From: Candidatus Bathyarchaeota archaeon | GTDB lineage: Archaea; Thermoproteota; Bathyarchaeia; 40CM-2-53-6 | Assembly (NCBI GenBank): GCA_005888675.1 | Contig: VBBA01000113.1 | Coordinates: forward strand, 1-6,118 | Length of the DNA stretch: 6,118 nt | Reading direction: 5' to 3' | Shown: piece after piece, positions 5,715 to 6,118 of the stretch | Layout: each line of letters starts with the position of its first letter | How positions within the stretch are numbered: position 1 is the stretch's first letter | Translations under genes and position numbers: made by a program | Notes under the pieces: model-generated | Databases searched by the model: none | What the model was told of the DNA's origin: nothing | What the model saw: only the letters and a program-made list of their open reading frames with translations

Positions 5715-6118
5715 ATGTCGAGAAATGAACAGACAAGCTACATATTCGCCAACTGCAAAGGAGAGCGCGCACACATCATATCACAGATCGAGCGCATTGC
5801 CAATGTCGAATCCACGACTCCTGTAACAGGAAGATTTGACTTGGTGATCAAGCTGCGAACCAACGAGCCGAGCAAGGCCTACACCATCATGGAGAAAATC
5901 AGGGACATTCCGAGCATCACGAATACTCAGACAGCTATCTCCTTCGAGAGCATTTCCAACAGCTCCAACGAATCAGACAATGAGAGCCCACTAGCATTCG
6001 CCCTCTTGAAGGTCAAAGGTACATTCGATACAGTCCTGCGCAAACTGAAGACCATCCCCAACTTTGCAGAGGCACACGTCATACCTGGAGCGTTCGACAT
6101 ACTCGCAGCTTTCAGAGC
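5715..6118 (+). CDS. Tandem Lrp/AsnC ligand-binding (RAM) domain protein without HTH, 3' end outside window
   Basis: 134 residues are visible from ATG 5715; the frame is open to the right edge. Residues 8-78 form one RAM-type beta-alpha-beta-beta-alpha-beta unit: YIFANCKG strand, HIISQIERIANV helix, TGRFDLVIKL with the family's Gly-x-Phe-Asp turn, the KAYTIMEKIRDIPSI helix, and the TQTAISFE strand. After a Ser/Asn/Glu-rich linker (79-92) a second unit begins: LAFALLKVKG, FDTVLRKLKTIPNFAEAHV, and GAFDILAAF at 125-133. Lrp-family regulators put such a domain behind a winged helix; here the protein starts directly with RAM. Stand-alone RAM proteins bind small molecules, often amino acids, and may partner with full-length Lrp. 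The ATG has no strong Shine-Dalgarno; no in-frame start precedes it back to the TAG at 5592. It diverges from the aIF2-gamma cluster. The C-terminus, and anything fused to it, is unseen. Confidence 0.85.
   Translation, partial: MSRNEQTSYIFANCKGERAHIISQIERIANVESTTPVTGRFDLVIKLRTNEPSKAYTIMEKIRDIPSITNTQTAISFESISNSSNESDNESPLAFALLKVKGTFDTVLRKLKTIPNFAEAHVIPGAFDILAAFR

Noticed and set aside
1..6118. CRISPR array, insertion sequence, long direct repeats or integration site
   Set aside because: I looked for spaced repeats and terminal inverted repeats on both strands and saw none; coding sequence explains almost the whole window.

Overview
The window is archaeal. It carries translation initiation factor aIF2-gamma, archaeal-type ribosomal proteins uS15 (with the archaeal/eukaryotic N-terminal extension) and eS1/S3Ae, the KEOPS subunit Pcc1, and a RecJ/Cdc45-like DHH nuclease. 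A Nitrososphaeria/Thaumarchaeota-type (TACK) host is my best guess. It rests on gene content, moderate GC, a stand-alone Lrp/AsnC effector-domain protein and the acidic tail of S3Ae; I could not run a phylogeny.

Layout: nearly everything is on the minus strand, read right to left. The order is a small Cys-containing protein whose start is disrupted (5387-5582), aIF2-gamma (4066-5340), a PIN-domain protein (3630 to about 4052), uS15 (3132-3578), DHH/RecJ-like nuclease (1703 to about 3151), Pcc1 (1464-1706), S3Ae (784-1446), and a phosphohexomutase that starts at 764 and leaves the window at base 1. Spacing from aIF2-gamma onward is tight: a GTGA 4-base overlap for DHH/Pcc1, 17 and 19 bases around S3Ae, an overlap for uS15/DHH, and about 50 bases before uS15, where a TATA-like element sits. 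At the right edge a divergent plus-strand gene (5715 to beyond 6118) encodes two tandem Lrp/AsnC ligand-binding (RAM) domains with no DNA-binding domain in front.

How the genes fit together: this is an information-processing cluster. aIF2-gamma delivers initiator tRNA, uS15 and eS1 are small-subunit proteins, the PIN protein resembles Fcf1/Utp24-type rRNA-processing nucleases, Pcc1 belongs to the tRNA t6A-modifying KEOPS complex, and the DHH protein is the probable GAN/archaeal Cdc45-RecJ partner of the replicative helicase. The uS15-DHH-Pcc1-S3Ae order matches, from memory, a cluster seen in several archaeal lineages.

Most worth a second look: (1) a small protein upstream of aIF2-gamma that can only be read from an ATG if one base of a GGG run is removed; (2) the PIN gene, whose first catalytic Asp lies upstream of every ATG/GTG/TTG and which appears to start at ACG; (3) a half-eroded zinc knuckle and an Asn in the P-loop of aIF2-gamma; (4) the HTH-less double-RAM protein. 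I see no mobile element, CRISPR array or defence system, and no clear evidence of an entirely new system.
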